Source: Epilinea sp044228875
GTDB taxonomy: Bacteria; Chloroflexota; Anaerolineae; Epilineales; Epilineaceae
Direction: 5' to 3'
Length of the DNA stretch: 64,000 nt
NCBI GenBank assembly: GCA_044228875.1
Contig: JBGAUA010000002.1
Coordinates: 1 to 64,000 of the forward strand
Shown here piece after piece: positions 35,995 to 45,304 of the stretch. Every line of letters begins with the position of its first letter. The stretch's first letter is position 1. Both the position numbers and the translations under genes were made by a program. The notes beneath the pieces were generated by a model. It was not told where the DNA came from. It saw nothing but the letters and a program-made list of their open reading frames with translations, and searched no databases.

Positions 35995-37010
35995 TTCGCC
36001 TGGACCAGGGTCCCGATCCCGGCCGCCCGGCGCAGGCGACGCATGGTCGCCATGGCGATGCCGCGGGCCCGCTCGGCGCCGTCGGCCAGGTGGCTGTCCA
36101 AGGCTGCGCGATCGCCGATCAAGGCCTCGTAGTGCGTGCGCATCGGAGCGAGGGTGGCGTTCATCTCCTCGAGGAGCGCGGCCTTGGCCTGGCCGTAACC
36201 CATCCCGCCGGCGCGGTACCGCGCGGCCAGCTCAGCCTGTCGCTCGGGCGAGGCGAAGAGGCGGTAAAGGTTGAACACGTTGCAGCTGTCCGGATCCTTG
36301 GGCTCCTCCACGGTCTTGGAGTCCGTCACCACGCGCCCGACGAGCTTCTTGAGTTGGGATTCGGGAGCGAAGAGCGGGATGGTGTTGTCGTAGGATTTGC
36401 TCATCTTGCGGCCGTCCAGGCCCGGCACGATGTCCGAGGCGGCGGCGGTCACCGGCTCGGGGACCACCAGCAGCTCGGCGCCGTAGGCATGGTTGATGGA
36501 CTGCGCGATGTCGGCGCAGATCTCCACATGCTGCTTCTGGTCGCGCCCGACGGGCACCGCGTCGGTGTCGAAGAGCAGGATGTCGGCGGCCATGAGCACC
36601 GGGTAGGTGTAGAGACCCATGTTGACGCCGGCGTCGGCGTCCCGACCTGCCGCCTCATTCTTGGCGATGGCGTCCTTGTAGGCGTGGGCCCGGTTCATGT
36701 GCCCCTTGGCGGTGAAGGCCATCAGGAAGGTGGCCAACTCGAAGGTCTCCGGGATGTCCGACTGGCGGTACAGCAGCATGCGCGCCGGATCCAACCCGCA
36801 GGCGATCCAGGTGGCGGCCACCTCGTAGGTCAGGTCGGAGAGGCGTCGCGGGTCGTGGATGCTGTTCAGCGCGTGGTAGTCGGCGATGAAGAAGCGGGCC
36901 TCGTAGGATTGCGCCAGGGCCAGCGCCGGGCGGATGGCGCCCAGGTAGTTGCCGATATGGGGGGTGCCGGTGGGTTTGATGCCCGTGAGGGCGACGCTGG
37001 GCTGGCTCAT
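35991..37010 (-). CDS. trpS: Tryptophanyl-tRNA synthetase
   Basis: 339 residues from ATG 37010 (MSQPSVALTGIKPTGTPHIGNY). The class I signatures are HIGN near 18-21 and KMSKS in GRKMSKSYDN. It charges tRNA-Trp. An upstream in-frame ATG at 37061 overlaps a TATAAT box and is rejected. A leader of roughly 40 bases precedes the start, without a clear ribosome-binding site. Confidence 0.95.
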   Translation of the reverse strand: MSQPSVALTGIKPTGTPHIGNYLGAIRPALALAQSYEARFFIADYHALNSIHDPRRLSDLTYEVAATWIACGLDPARMLLYRQSDIPETFELATFLMAFTAKGHMNRAHAYKDAIAKNEAAGRDADAGVNMGLYTYPVLMAADILLFDTDAVPVGRDQKQHVEICADIAQSINHAYGAELLVVPEPVTAAASDIVPGLDGRKMSKSYDNTIPLFAPESQLKKLVGRVVTDSKTVEEPKDPDSCNVFNLYRLFASPERQAELAARYRAGGMGYGQAKAALLEEMNATLAPMRTHYEALIGDRAALDSHLADGAERARGIAMATMRRLRRAAGIGTLVQAN

Positions 37011-37059
37011 GTGCTTGCGGGATCCGTTGGGTTGCGCCGGAAGAAGCGGGAACCCGGTC

Positions 37060-37065
37060 ATTATA
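37060..37065 (-). promoter_or_regulatory. trpS promoter (-10 element)
   Basis: A perfect TATAAT on the minus strand (37065-37060), giving a start near 37053. The -35 region is not obvious. Confidence 0.5.
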
Positions 37066-37086
37066 CCGCCGCCGGCGCCGGCTTTT

Positions 37087-37977
37087 TCAGGCGTCGCTGC
37101 CGTAATCCAGTTCCATGCCCCGCGCCCAGCGCATGGAAAGCCAAAGGAGGGCCGCTGTCACGAACAGGAGCCCGAAGACCGCCTGGGGAGCCGAGGTCGG
37201 GGCGGCGACGACGGAGATGAGCTGGGTCTTGGCTGGGATCGGGCCCAGGGACTGCAGGTAGTGGATGATGCTGAGCTTCTGGAGCCCGGCCGGGAGGAAG
37301 AGGTTGATGGATTCCCAGACCATCAGGAACAGGGTCGGGAAGATGGGGTTTCTGAAGCGCAGGCCGAGGGCCAGGAAGACCGCGCCGTAGCCGAGGCAGC
37401 CCAGGAAGCCGATGCCGGCGTAGGTCAGTCCCAGGCGCAGGCCTTGGGCCCCGAGCAGCGCGGGGAGGGTCTCGCTCAAGGGTCCGTCCAGATGGGCGGC
37501 GGCCCACATGGCCAGGCTGCCCAGCATGAAGGTGGCGCCGGTGAAGATCAGGCCGCTGAGATACTTCGCCGCCACCACAAGTTCGCGCCGCACCGGGGAC
37601 AGGTAGCTGTAATGGAGGTAGCGCCCGGCCACGGCGCTGCGGAAGCTGTTGAGGAAGACCGCGGCGCAGCCGAAGAAGACGCAGACTCGGAGCATCAGGC
37701 TGTGGAAGACCTCGGCGAAGGCCTGCCGCCAGTCGGCAAGGCTTCCGACGATCTCCTCGCCCGAATCTCCTGGACCCACCAGGTGCTTGATCGCGATGAT
37801 GAACAACAGCAGAAAGGCCGGGCCGAAGGCCAGGAGCAGGGGCGGCAAGCTCCAGAGTCCGGTGGCCCTGAGGCGCAGTTCCTGGCGGGTCAGGACGCGC
37901 AGCTGGGCCCAGCGGCCGCGACCGAGGCCGGCGGATCGGTCCGAGGACGTCGCGGAGGGGGTCATGGTCGGATCCAC
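37087..37977 (-). CDS. ABC-2 type transporter permease
   Basis: 296 residues with about six TM segments (near 45-65, 95-115, 150-170, 185-205, 215-235, 265-285). It is the last gene of a four-gene ABC cassette; the partner ATPase ends 34 bases upstream. Substrate unknown. The resemblance is to ABC-2 permeases that export drugs, lipids or polysaccharides, or that control gliding and envelope functions. Confidence 0.75.
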   Translation of the reverse strand: MDPTMTPSATSSDRSAGLGRGRWAQLRVLTRQELRLRATGLWSLPPLLLAFGPAFLLLFIIAIKHLVGPGDSGEEIVGSLADWRQAFAEVFHSLMLRVCVFFGCAAVFLNSFRSAVAGRYLHYSYLSPVRRELVVAAKYLSGLIFTGATFMLGSLAMWAAAHLDGPLSETLPALLGAQGLRLGLTYAGIGFLGCLGYGAVFLALGLRFRNPIFPTLFLMVWESINLFLPAGLQKLSIIHYLQSLGPIPAKTQLISVVAAPTSAPQAVFGLLFVTAALLWLSMRWARGMELDYGSDA

Positions 37978-38011
37978 AGGGGGGGCGCCGCGGGGCGCGG
38001 CGAGGGAGCGG

Positions 38012-38953
38012 TCATGATTCGCCGATCAGGTACTGGTAGACGGCGCCCACGTCATCGTCGACGGGCATCACCGTCTCGAGGGCCAGCCCGTCCTGCAGCA
38101 CGGCGTCCTGGACGAGACGGTAGAAGCCCTCGGGATCGCGGGTGCGGGCGAAGAAGCCCCCGCCGTCCTCGTGGAGCTGAAGGTCGGTGACCGAATCGCC
38201 GCCGACGAGCCGCGCCGCGAGGGGTCGCGGGTCCGCACAACGCACCACGATCTGCAGGGGATGGCGCGTCATCTCCCCGCGCACGCCCTGGATGTCTCCT
38301 TCGGCCACCACGTAGCCCTGGTTCATCAGGATCACCTGGTCGCTGAGAAGGTCCACCTCGTGCAGGATGTGGCTGGAGACGATGAGGTGTCTGCCGCCGG
38401 CTCCCCAGCGCCGGAACAGGGCGATGACCTCCGCGCGCGCCATCGGGTCCAGGCCGTTGAGCGGCTCGTCGAGCACCAGAACCGGCGGATCGTGGGCGAT
38501 GGCGCGCGCCAGCTTGATCCGTTGGCGCATGCCCTTGGAATAGGCGGCCACCTTGCGCCCGGCCGCGTCCGACAGGCCGAGCTGATCGATGGTCTCTTCC
38601 GCCCGTCGCCGCGCGGCTCGGCTGTCCAACCCGCAGACCTCCAGGAAGCCGGCCACGAAGGCCAGCCCTGTGATGGCGGGGGGGAAGGTGTCTGGCTGGG
38701 CACAGTAGCCGACCAGGCGGTGCAGACGCTCCGGATCGTCGGTCGCCGTGCCGCGCACGGCAATGCCGCCCACCGTGGGGTGCAGGAGGCCGGTCATCAG
38801 GTTCATCAGCGTGCTCTTGCCCGAGCCGTTGGGGCCGACCAGGCTGGTGATTCCCGGTGGAATGGCCAGGCTGACCCGGTTGACGCCCAGCACCTCGCCG
38901 TAGAACTTGGAGACATCCTGGAACAGGATCAGCGCGTCGGGATCGCCGCTCAT
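38012..38953 (-). CDS. ABC transporter ATP-binding protein
   Basis: 313 residues from ATG 38953 (MSGDPDALILFQDVSKFYG). Walker A GPNGSGKST (40-48), signature YSKGMRQRIKLARAI, Walker B VLVLDEPLNGLDP, H-loop SSHILHEVDLL. The ABC-2/CcmA-type ATPase is followed by about 90 residues of C-terminal domain. Its ATG overlaps the stop of the preceding permease (ATGA), so the longer open frame upstream is not coding. Confidence 0.88.
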   Translation of the reverse strand: MSGDPDALILFQDVSKFYGEVLGVNRVSLAIPPGITSLVGPNGSGKSTLMNLMTGLLHPTVGGIAVRGTATDDPERLHRLVGYCAQPDTFPPAITGLAFVAGFLEVCGLDSRAARRRAEETIDQLGLSDAAGRKVAAYSKGMRQRIKLARAIAHDPPVLVLDEPLNGLDPMARAEVIALFRRWGAGGRHLIVSSHILHEVDLLSDQVILMNQGYVVAEGDIQGVRGEMTRHPLQIVVRCADPRPLAARLVGGDSVTDLQLHEDGGGFFARTRDPEGFYRLVQDAVLQDGLALETVMPVDDDVGAVYQYLIGES

Positions 38954-39840
38954 CGGATCACATCCAGGGCCTTCACCCGGATCCTCAGCGCCAGGAGGCT
39001 CAGCGCGATCCACAGGCCCAGCGCCGCCAGGGCCCACGGGGCCGGCAGGCTGGGGGCGCCGCCCCGCATGGACACGCCGACCGGCGACAGGTTTCCCTCC
39101 ATCAGGCTGAAGCGCAGATCGCGCACCAGGAGCATCGGCGCCAGGACCAGACCCCACGGTCGCTCAGTGATGAGGAAGACCGCCATGGCGAAGGCAGAAG
39201 GTACGCTGACCAGACCCAGGATGAAGAGCCTGGCCACGGGGGTCCAGCGCACCCAGGCGCTGATCGCCAGGGACAGGCTGGTCAGGAGCAGGATCCAGGC
39301 CAGCGAACTGACCATGATGGACAGGAGGATGTCGAGGCTGGCCCCTGCCCAGACCCAGCCGTCAAGTGAGGCCTGAAAGAGCCATACCAGGAGCACCGGC
39401 AGCCAGGTGACCGCTGACAGCAAGGTCATGAGCGCGGCGGCCTTGCCGAAGAGGTAGGACCCGCGCGAGAGCGGGCGGCTGAAATACAGGGGCAGCGCTG
39501 CGCCCGACAGGTCGCGGGTGATCAGCCCGGGTCCGACCACCAGGGCCATCCACAAGGCCAGCCAATGCTGCGGCCAGAGCAGGAAGTAGAAGAAGGTCCC
39601 GTCGATGGGCATCAGGTCGCCGATGGGCAGGTTGAGCACCTCCAGCGCCTGGGCGTTGTGGCGAAGGTAGACCACCAGCAGCCCCAGGACAGGGACGAAG
39701 GCCGCGCCTACCAGCGACGCCAGAAACAGGCGGGAGCGGCTGAAGTCCTCCCAAGCGAAGCGGCTGATGACCCAGGCGCGGCTACCGAGCGGGCGCCGAG
39801 GGCCCAGATAGGGATCGTAGCGGCGTTCGTAGACCGCCAT
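38950..39840 (-). CDS. ABC-2 family transporter permease
   Basis: 296 residues with about six TM helices and PLYFSRPLSRGSYLFGKAAAL, a cytoplasmic-loop pattern seen in ABC-2 permeases. It overlaps the ATPase genes on both sides by one to four bases, so the four proteins should be made together. The substrate is unknown. Confidence 0.78.
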   Translation of the reverse strand: MAVYERRYDPYLGPRRPLGSRAWVISRFAWEDFSRSRLFLASLVGAAFVPVLGLLVVYLRHNAQALEVLNLPIGDLMPIDGTFFYFLLWPQHWLALWMALVVGPGLITRDLSGAALPLYFSRPLSRGSYLFGKAAALMTLLSAVTWLPVLLVWLFQASLDGWVWAGASLDILLSIMVSSLAWILLLTSLSLAISAWVRWTPVARLFILGLVSVPSAFAMAVFLITERPWGLVLAPMLLVRDLRFSLMEGNLSPVGVSMRGGAPSLPAPWALAALGLWIALSLLALRIRVKALDVIR

Positions 39841-40847
39841 CAGCCGGCCATCCCATCGCTCACGCCGGCCCCGGCGTCGAGATCGGATTCCATGGCGCGC
39901 AGGAAGATGTCCTCCAGCGAATCGTGGCGATAGCTGAGGCGTTGGATCCGCGCCCCCTCCTCGGCGGCCAGCGCGTAGAGTTCGCGCACACCGATGCGAT
40001 CTGGGATCACCAGTTTGAGGCGGTTGCCCTGGCGATCGATGTCGATGCCCCAGCGGCCCAGCGCTGCGCTGAAGGCGTCCACCGCGCCGACGGCGTCCAA
40101 GTCCAGGAAGCTGCGGTCGTCACGGCGTTCGGCGGCCAGGTCGCAGACTGCGGCGACGCGGCCGTCGCGGAGGATCAGCACCTCGTCGCAGCATTGCTCG
40201 ACGTCGCGCAGCAGGTGGCTGGACAGGACGACCTGGGCCGCGCCGCTGTCGCGGATCTCGCGGATGAGGTCCAGCATCCGGGATCGCGCCCGGGGGTCCA
40301 GCCCGTTGGTGGGTTCATCCAGGAAGATCAGCCGCGGGCTGTGGACCAGGGCTTGGGCCAGCTTGGCGGTCTGCTTCATCCCCAGGCTGAAGGTCTGCAC
40401 CTCGCGGTAGCGCGCCTCGCCGAGCCCCACGTAGTACAGCGTCGCGTGCGCCCGCTCGATCGCCACCGCCCGCGGCAGGCCGCTGAGCTCGCCCATGTAG
40501 CGCACGAAGCGCACCGCGCTCATCCCTGGAATGAACGCCTCGTTCTCCGGCATGTAGCCGATGCGGTCGCGAAGATCCGGGCCTGCGCGGCGGATGTCTT
40601 CGCCCAGCAAGCGGGCCGTGCCCGAAGTTGGGCGATGGAAGCCCAGAAGGGTCTGGATGAGGGTGCTCTTGCCGGCGCCGTTGGGTCCCAGGAGGCCGAT
40701 GGCCCGCCCGCGCAACGTGGCCGTCAAGGCGTGCAGGATGGGTCGGCCGCCCAGTCGCACCGACAGCCCGTCCAACACGATCGCGGAAGGATCGGGGACA
40801 GTGGTGGCAGCGAGTGCGGAAGCGGCCGGCGACGCGGAGCTGATCAT
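39840..40847 (-). CDS. ABC transporter ATP-binding protein
   Basis: 335 residues. Walker A GPNGAGKST (54-62), signature FSLGMKQTAKLAQAL (LSGGQ is degenerate), Walker B LIFLDEPTNGLDP and H-loop SSHLLRDVEQCC. A C-terminal domain of about 80 residues has ALEDIF-like RHDSLEDIFLRAM. It is the first gene of the ATPase-permease-ATPase-permease operon, which may form two ABC-2 exporters or one heteromeric exporter. Confidence 0.87.
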   Translation of the reverse strand: MISSASPAASALAATTVPDPSAIVLDGLSVRLGGRPILHALTATLRGRAIGLLGPNGAGKSTLIQTLLGFHRPTSGTARLLGEDIRRAGPDLRDRIGYMPENEAFIPGMSAVRFVRYMGELSGLPRAVAIERAHATLYYVGLGEARYREVQTFSLGMKQTAKLAQALVHSPRLIFLDEPTNGLDPRARSRMLDLIREIRDSGAAQVVLSSHLLRDVEQCCDEVLILRDGRVAAVCDLAAERRDDRSFLDLDAVGAVDAFSAALGRWGIDIDRQGNRLKLVIPDRIGVRELYALAAEEGARIQRLSYRHDSLEDIFLRAMESDLDAGAGVSDGMAG

Positions 40848-40879
40848 GGGGCGCCTTTCGAGAGCGGTTCCGGGGACCG

Positions 40880-40917
40880 CCAGGGCCGCGGTGACGAAGA
40901 CGTCACCGCGGCCCTGG
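40880..40917. terminator. 17-bp hairpin between anti-sigma gene and ABC operon
   Basis: Perfect stem arms 40880-40896 and 40901-40917 with a 4-base loop, just after the stop of the anti-sigma gene (minus strand). No T-tract follows. Confidence 0.65.
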
Positions 40918-40931
40918 GGGATCCTCGTCGT

Positions 40932-43268
40932 TCAGTTTGCGTCGGGGACCGGGGCGCGCGGGTCCTTGCCCAGAAGCAGCCCGCTCCCGGTCAAGAGGCT
41001 GCCGAGCCCCGCTCCGGTGGCCTGACCGCGCAAGGTCAGCCGGTCGGTGCCGGCATTGACCAGCAGGAGCCCGGGCGGAATGTCCTCGGCGGAGAGCGCC
41101 CCCAGACTCCCGGCATCAGCGGCCGTGCCGCCCGGCGCGGCCGCCTGCTCCTGGAGCGCCTGCGCCAGGGGGCGCGCCACCTCGCCCAGGTTCTGGTACA
41201 AGAGCGCCGAGACCTTGAGCCCGCCGGCGCTGACGTCGGCCGGAAGCAGCTTCCGGAACGCGCCGGACGCGCGCAGGTTCACCCCGCTGGCGCGGTTGCG
41301 CAGAGCGCGATCCAGGATGCCGGTCTCGCTGGCGGCGATGAAGTAGCCGTCATCGATCAGGTAGTGGAAGGACAGCGGCAAGGCAGGCGCGGCGGCCGGC
41401 GACGCTCCGTCCCGCGGCGCGGCGGCCCGCTCGATGCGAACGCTGGATGTCAGGCGTCCACCGACGCTGCCGGATTCGCGTGACAGGCCTGTCCCCTCCT
41501 CGGCCCGCGCTTGGGTGTCCAGGCAGTCCAGCAACTGGTCGAGCCCTTGCTGGAAGGCCGCGCCGTCCCGCAGCTTCATCGCCAGCGTCCATGCCGGGCG
41601 GGGCAGGACGGGGCCGTCCAGGGCGAAGGCGAACTCGCCGTCGGCCGCGGCGGCCATGGCCCGCAGGCTGTCCGTTGGCGAGGGGCTGCAGCGCTTCACC
41701 GCCGCATCCGTCGCCGCGTCGCCGTGGACTTCGTCCTTAATGTTCAGGAGCTGACCCAGGATCTCCGCCGGCCGATCGGTGACGCCGGCGGCGGCCAGGT
41801 GGGCCTCCGGCGAGAAGAAGTCCAGGGCGCTCAGATCGGCCGGCTCGGCCAGCCAGGCGCTCAAGCCCTGGCGGGTCTCCGCGAAGGTCAACTCGGCACG
41901 CAGATCGACCGTGCCGCTCACCGAACGCTCGGTCACGATCAGGTGCCGGGCAGACGCGATGCCCAGAGCCAGGTGCAGGGAGGCATCGTCCGTGGGGGCC
42001 TCGACCGATGTCCGGGCGGCCATGATGCGCTCCAGATCGACGCCGATCACGGTGTTGACCCCGGCGGCATAGGCCCGGCCGAGTTCCTGCTGCAGCGCGG
42101 TTCCGGCGAAGCGCGGGCTACCGGCCGGATCGACCAGCGACGCGATTGCCTGCGCGGATGGTGACAGGACCACCCGTCCGTCGGCGATCCACACCAGGCC
42201 GGCCCGGTCAGGGTCGGTAATGGCCGTCCCGCTCGCGGCCGCCGAATCAGCGGCCTGACCTTCCGGCGACGTCTCCGGCGCGGCGGCGATCTCCTCGGCG
42301 ACGGCCTGGGTCAGCGCCTGCCGATCGGTCAAGGTCCGCAGCGGCGGCAAGAGATCGCCGTCCTTGGTCGCCGCCTCCGCCAGGGTCCGCCGCAGGCCCT
42401 CGGGATCCTTGGCCTCGGCCAGGACCAGTGGGGCGCCGAACGCGCCGTTCGCATCCAGGCTAAGCGCCAGCACGATCTCGTCGCCCAAGTAGCCGCCCAT
42501 CTGGGCGATCGCGGCCATGACCCGGTCCATCTCCGCCTGCGAGCGGCCCTGACCCAGGTTCTGCTCCCACCACTGCTTGAGGACGGGGCTCTCCTGGATC
42601 CGCTGCTTCAGCAAGGCGTCGGCCTGGGTCATGGTCCCGCTGAGGTTGGGCAAGGCCACGAACAGTGCCGTGTCGGCGGGCAATGCGGCGGCCAGGACAC
42701 TGTCCCGGCGCGGCTCGGGATGCGGCAGCGCGTTGAGGTCGTTGCGCAGGCGGGCCAGTTCGCCGACCAGCTGCCGCTGCCAGCTCTGGACCTGGGCCAG
42801 CACCCGGCTGGGGGTGAGGGTTCCCGTGGCCCAGCCGGTGAGGCCGAGGACCAGCAGGAAGCCAGCCGCCAGGGCCCAGGAGCGTCGCGACGGCAACCAG
42901 CCGCGCCGGTCCAGGGAGAGCAATCGCGGCTGGCTCAGGGCCGCGGCAGGACGCTGTCCGCGGGCGGCGCGGAGCACGGCCTGGCATTCGACGCAGCCCT
43001 GCATGTGATCATCGAAGAGCCGCTTCCTGGCGGGAGGCAGGGCACCGGCCAGGGCCGGACCCATCAGCTCGCGATAATCCGCGCAGCTGGAAAGGCTCAG
43101 TGATGGCTCCGCGGACGCAAGGCCGGCGTTGATTCCCTGCCAGGCGCGCCCGCGGGCCGCAGCGAAGGCGACCGGATCCGGCGTGTTGTCACGGAGCATG
43201 GCGAAGGCTTGATCCAGACGCGCCTCAGTCTCGTCGGCGGCGCCATTGGGCGGGTTGTTGACGGTCAT
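40932..43268 (-). CDS. Anti-sigma factor fused to large DUF3352-like extracytoplasmic domain
   Basis: 778 residues. The N-terminal region has a zinc-finger anti-sigma (ZAS-like) motif: C62 and H88-x3-C92-x2-C95. A single TM helix spans 131-149. The remaining 620 residues are extracytoplasmic, with LPADTALFVALPNLSGTMTQADAL and ISDP-type strands resembling DUF3352. The ATG overlaps the stop of the ECF sigma gene (ATGA). The likely role is to hold the sigma factor at the membrane and release it on an envelope signal; the unusually large sensor domain is notable. Confidence 0.78.
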   Translation of the reverse strand: MTVNNPPNGAADETEARLDQAFAMLRDNTPDPVAFAAARGRAWQGINAGLASAEPSLSLSSCADYRELMGPALAGALPPARKRLFDDHMQGCVECQAVLRAARGQRPAAALSQPRLLSLDRRGWLPSRRSWALAAGFLLVLGLTGWATGTLTPSRVLAQVQSWQRQLVGELARLRNDLNALPHPEPRRDSVLAAALPADTALFVALPNLSGTMTQADALLKQRIQESPVLKQWWEQNLGQGRSQAEMDRVMAAIAQMGGYLGDEIVLALSLDANGAFGAPLVLAEAKDPEGLRRTLAEAATKDGDLLPPLRTLTDRQALTQAVAEEIAAAPETSPEGQAADSAAASGTAITDPDRAGLVWIADGRVVLSPSAQAIASLVDPAGSPRFAGTALQQELGRAYAAGVNTVIGVDLERIMAARTSVEAPTDDASLHLALGIASARHLIVTERSVSGTVDLRAELTFAETRQGLSAWLAEPADLSALDFFSPEAHLAAAGVTDRPAEILGQLLNIKDEVHGDAATDAAVKRCSPSPTDSLRAMAAAADGEFAFALDGPVLPRPAWTLAMKLRDGAAFQQGLDQLLDCLDTQARAEEGTGLSRESGSVGGRLTSSVRIERAAAPRDGASPAAAPALPLSFHYLIDDGYFIAASETGILDRALRNRASGVNLRASGAFRKLLPADVSAGGLKVSALLYQNLGEVARPLAQALQEQAAAPGGTAADAGSLGALSAEDIPPGLLLVNAGTDRLTLRGQATGAGLGSLLTGSGLLLGKDPRAPVPDAN

Positions 43269-43855
43269 GATCGGTCTCCCTTGGGGCTCATGCGCTCGCG
43301 CAGGGTCTGGCGGGCGCGGTACAGGGTTACGGCGACGGTGTTCTCAGAACTGCCGATGCGCGCGGCGACTTCCTGGTTGCTCAGCTCTTCCAGGTAACGC
43401 AAGGCCACCATCTCCGCCGCGCGCGGGTTCAGTCCGGCCAGACCGGCTCGCAGCCAGTCGGCCAGATCCTCATCGTGGAGCGAAGCGTCTGCCGTTGCAC
43501 CGCCGGAACCCTGCGGCTCGGCCAGGGACTCGGCCGGCCGCCGGGCACGTGCGCGAAGCAGGTCCAACGCTGCGTTGACCGCAGCGCGATGCAGGTAGGG
43601 ACCGACATCCTGGTCGGCCAGACCGGCCAGGTTGTCCGGGCGCTGCAACAGGCGCATGAAGACACTCTGCAGCACATCCTCAGCGTCTTCGAGGCTGCCC
43701 GTCACCCGAAGGGCGGCGCTCAGCATCCGGTCCGCATGAACTTGGAACAGGTCAGCGATGGCCGCCGAGAGCAGGCTCGGTTCGGCGAGGCGGGTGGTCG
43801 AGGGCAGTACGCTCATGCTGCGTCTAGCGTACATCGCCAGGCTGGCTGACTGCAA
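43265..43855 (-). CDS. RNA polymerase ECF-type sigma factor
   Basis: About 196 residues. Region 2 has ADLFQVHADRMLSAALRVTGSLEDAEDVLQSVFMRLL, and region 4 has LNPRAAEMVALRYLEELSNQEVAARIGSSENTVAVTLYRARQTLRE. The TTG at 43855 is preferred because AGGAGG lies five bases upstream; a GTG at 43876 would put that site inside the gene, and an ATG at 43816 is a further candidate. It overlaps the anti-sigma gene by four bases, the usual pairing. Confidence 0.85.
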   Translation of the reverse strand: MQSASLAMYARRSMSVLPSTTRLAEPSLLSAAIADLFQVHADRMLSAALRVTGSLEDAEDVLQSVFMRLLQRPDNLAGLADQDVGPYLHRAAVNAALDLLRARARRPAESLAEPQGSGGATADASLHDEDLADWLRAGLAGLNPRAAEMVALRYLEELSNQEVAARIGSSENTVAVTLYRARQTLRERMSPKGDRS

Positions 43856-43966
43856 CAGTACCTCCTGAGCGACCACGCCGCCTGCCGGCGAATCCGATAG
43901 GCTCTCTGGTATCGCGGTCGATCATCATAACCAACGCCCTTTCCGCCGGTCGCATTAACAAGCGGG

Positions 43967-43979
43967 TATAATCCCGGTC
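43967..43979 (+). promoter_or_regulatory. Leaderless promoter of the Asp-box gene (-10 element)
   Basis: Perfect TATAAT (43967-43972) with seven bases before the ATG at 43980. No ribosome-binding site. Confidence 0.6.
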
Positions 43980-44978
43980 ATGTCGACAACCCTGGACGGA
44001 GAGCGCCTGTATCTGGGAACCCAGGCCGGGCTGCTCGTCCTGGATCTGGGCCCGGAGGGCTGGCAGCGCGGCGAGGTGCTCTGGCGCGACCGGCGTGTGC
44101 TGGCCCTGGCCGTTGACCCCTTCCTGCCGGAACGCCTCCATGCCGTGGTCGAGAACGACGGCTTGTATCGCTCCGAGGACGGCGGGCGCAGTTGGGAGCG
44201 CTATCGCACGGGCGACTTCCAGGTGTTGGCGCTCAGCCCTGATCGACCAGAGGTCGTCTACGCCGGCAGCGAGCCCCCCGAGGTCTATCGTTCCATCGAT
44301 TCGGGGGGCTTGTGGACGGCCATGCGGCTGACCGGTCATCGCGAACGACCCGCTGGCGATGCCTGCACGCCCTGGCGGGTGCGGGCCCTGGTCTTCGATC
44401 CGGCCCGCCGCTCCAGTCTCTACGTGGGTGTCGAGGGTGGCGGGCTCATTCGGACCCACGACGGCGGCCGGGAGTGGATCGAGTTGACCGCTCGCGGGCT
44501 CCCCATCGAGATCAAGAGCCTGCTGCCCACGCCCGAGCCGAAGGAGGCCTTGTTCGCCGGGACGGCCAAGGGCCTTTACTGTTCCTTGGATGAGGGCTTC
44601 AGCTGGGCAGCCGATGGGATCGGGATGGCCGAGCCGGAAGTGCTGGCCCTGGCCCATACAGGCGAAGGGCTGCTGGCAGCCGCGCATCCGCGCGGCGCCG
44701 ACGACCAGGCCTGGGGAACCCTGCCCGCCAGACTCTATCGCCGTCCGTTCGGCTCGGCGCGTTGGTGGCAGGTATCGGAACCACTGGACGGGGCCGTACA
44801 CGGATTCACCACCCATTCCGATGGACGGCGGGTCTACGCCGGAACGACCGGCGGTACCATCTGGGCCAGCCGCGACGCGGGGCTTACCTGGCGGACCATC
44901 GCGCGCGGGTTGCCGCCTATCCACGGCCTGGCGCTGGATACCAGGGCGACGGCTCGATCCGGTGGTGACGCGGTCTGA
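43980..44978 (+). CDS. Asp-box (YCF48/sortilin-like) propeller protein, apparently cytoplasmic
   Basis: 332 residues. Five Asp-box motifs (SEDGGRSW, SIDSGGLW, THDGGREW, SLDEGFSW, SRDAGLTW) predict a beta-propeller. There is no signal peptide, unlike the related protein at 29490-31736. The start is leaderless. It is convergent with the small gene at 44993. The function is unknown. Confidence 0.75.
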   Translation: MSTTLDGERLYLGTQAGLLVLDLGPEGWQRGEVLWRDRRVLALAVDPFLPERLHAVVENDGLYRSEDGGRSWERYRTGDFQVLALSPDRPEVVYAGSEPPEVYRSIDSGGLWTAMRLTGHRERPAGDACTPWRVRALVFDPARRSSLYVGVEGGGLIRTHDGGREWIELTARGLPIEIKSLLPTPEPKEALFAGTAKGLYCSLDEGFSWAADGIGMAEPEVLALAHTGEGLLAAAHPRGADDQAWGTLPARLYRRPFGSARWWQVSEPLDGAVHGFTTHSDGRRVYAGTTGGTIWASRDAGLTWRTIARGLPPIHGLALDTRATARSGGDAV

Positions 44979-44992
44979 GCGGATGGCGCGGC

Positions 44993-45304
44993 TCAGGCCA
45001 GCAGGTCCTCCGCGTCCACACTGTACACCTGCTGCGGCAGCGGCAGGTACTCAGGGAACTTCTGCAGGATGTGCTGCGGCGTCGAGAAGGTGACCCAGTC
45101 GAACCCGCCCAGGTAGACGGTGAAGCCGCTCTGGGTGATGTCTCCCGACACGATTTCATCGGAGCCGAAGAGCCGGACCTTGATCTTGCGGCGCTCGATC
45201 TCGACGATCTCAGCCATCGGCAGTCCGCGGGAGATGCGCTGCGCGCTGTCTGCGCGGTCCTCGGTCAAGGCTTGCGGCGGGATATGCGGCCACTTGAAGA
45301 ACAC
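44993..45304 (-). CDS. Small conserved-looking protein of unknown function
   Basis: 103 residues from GTG 45304, which follows GAGGAG seven bases upstream; the longer frame to 45385 lacks such a site. The C-terminal 70 residues are beta-rich (IERRKIKVRLFGSDEIVSGD, GFTVYLGGFDWVTF), then PLPQQVYSVDAEDLLA. I do not recognise the family. It lies between convergent genes, downstream of fabH. Confidence 0.6.
   Translation of the reverse strand: MFFKWPHIPPQALTEDRADSAQRISRGLPMAEIVEIERRKIKVRLFGSDEIVSGDITQSGFTVYLGGFDWVTFSTPQHILQKFPEYLPLPQQVYSVDAEDLLA

Noticed and set aside
37011..37061. trpS start at 37061
   Set aside because: The ATG overlaps a TATAAT box, and TrpS homology begins at the internal Met (37010).
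38954..39157. N-terminal extension of the second ABC ATPase
   Set aside because: The residues are low-complexity and antisense to nothing conserved; the ATG at 38953 overlaps the upstream stop, as elsewhere in the operon.
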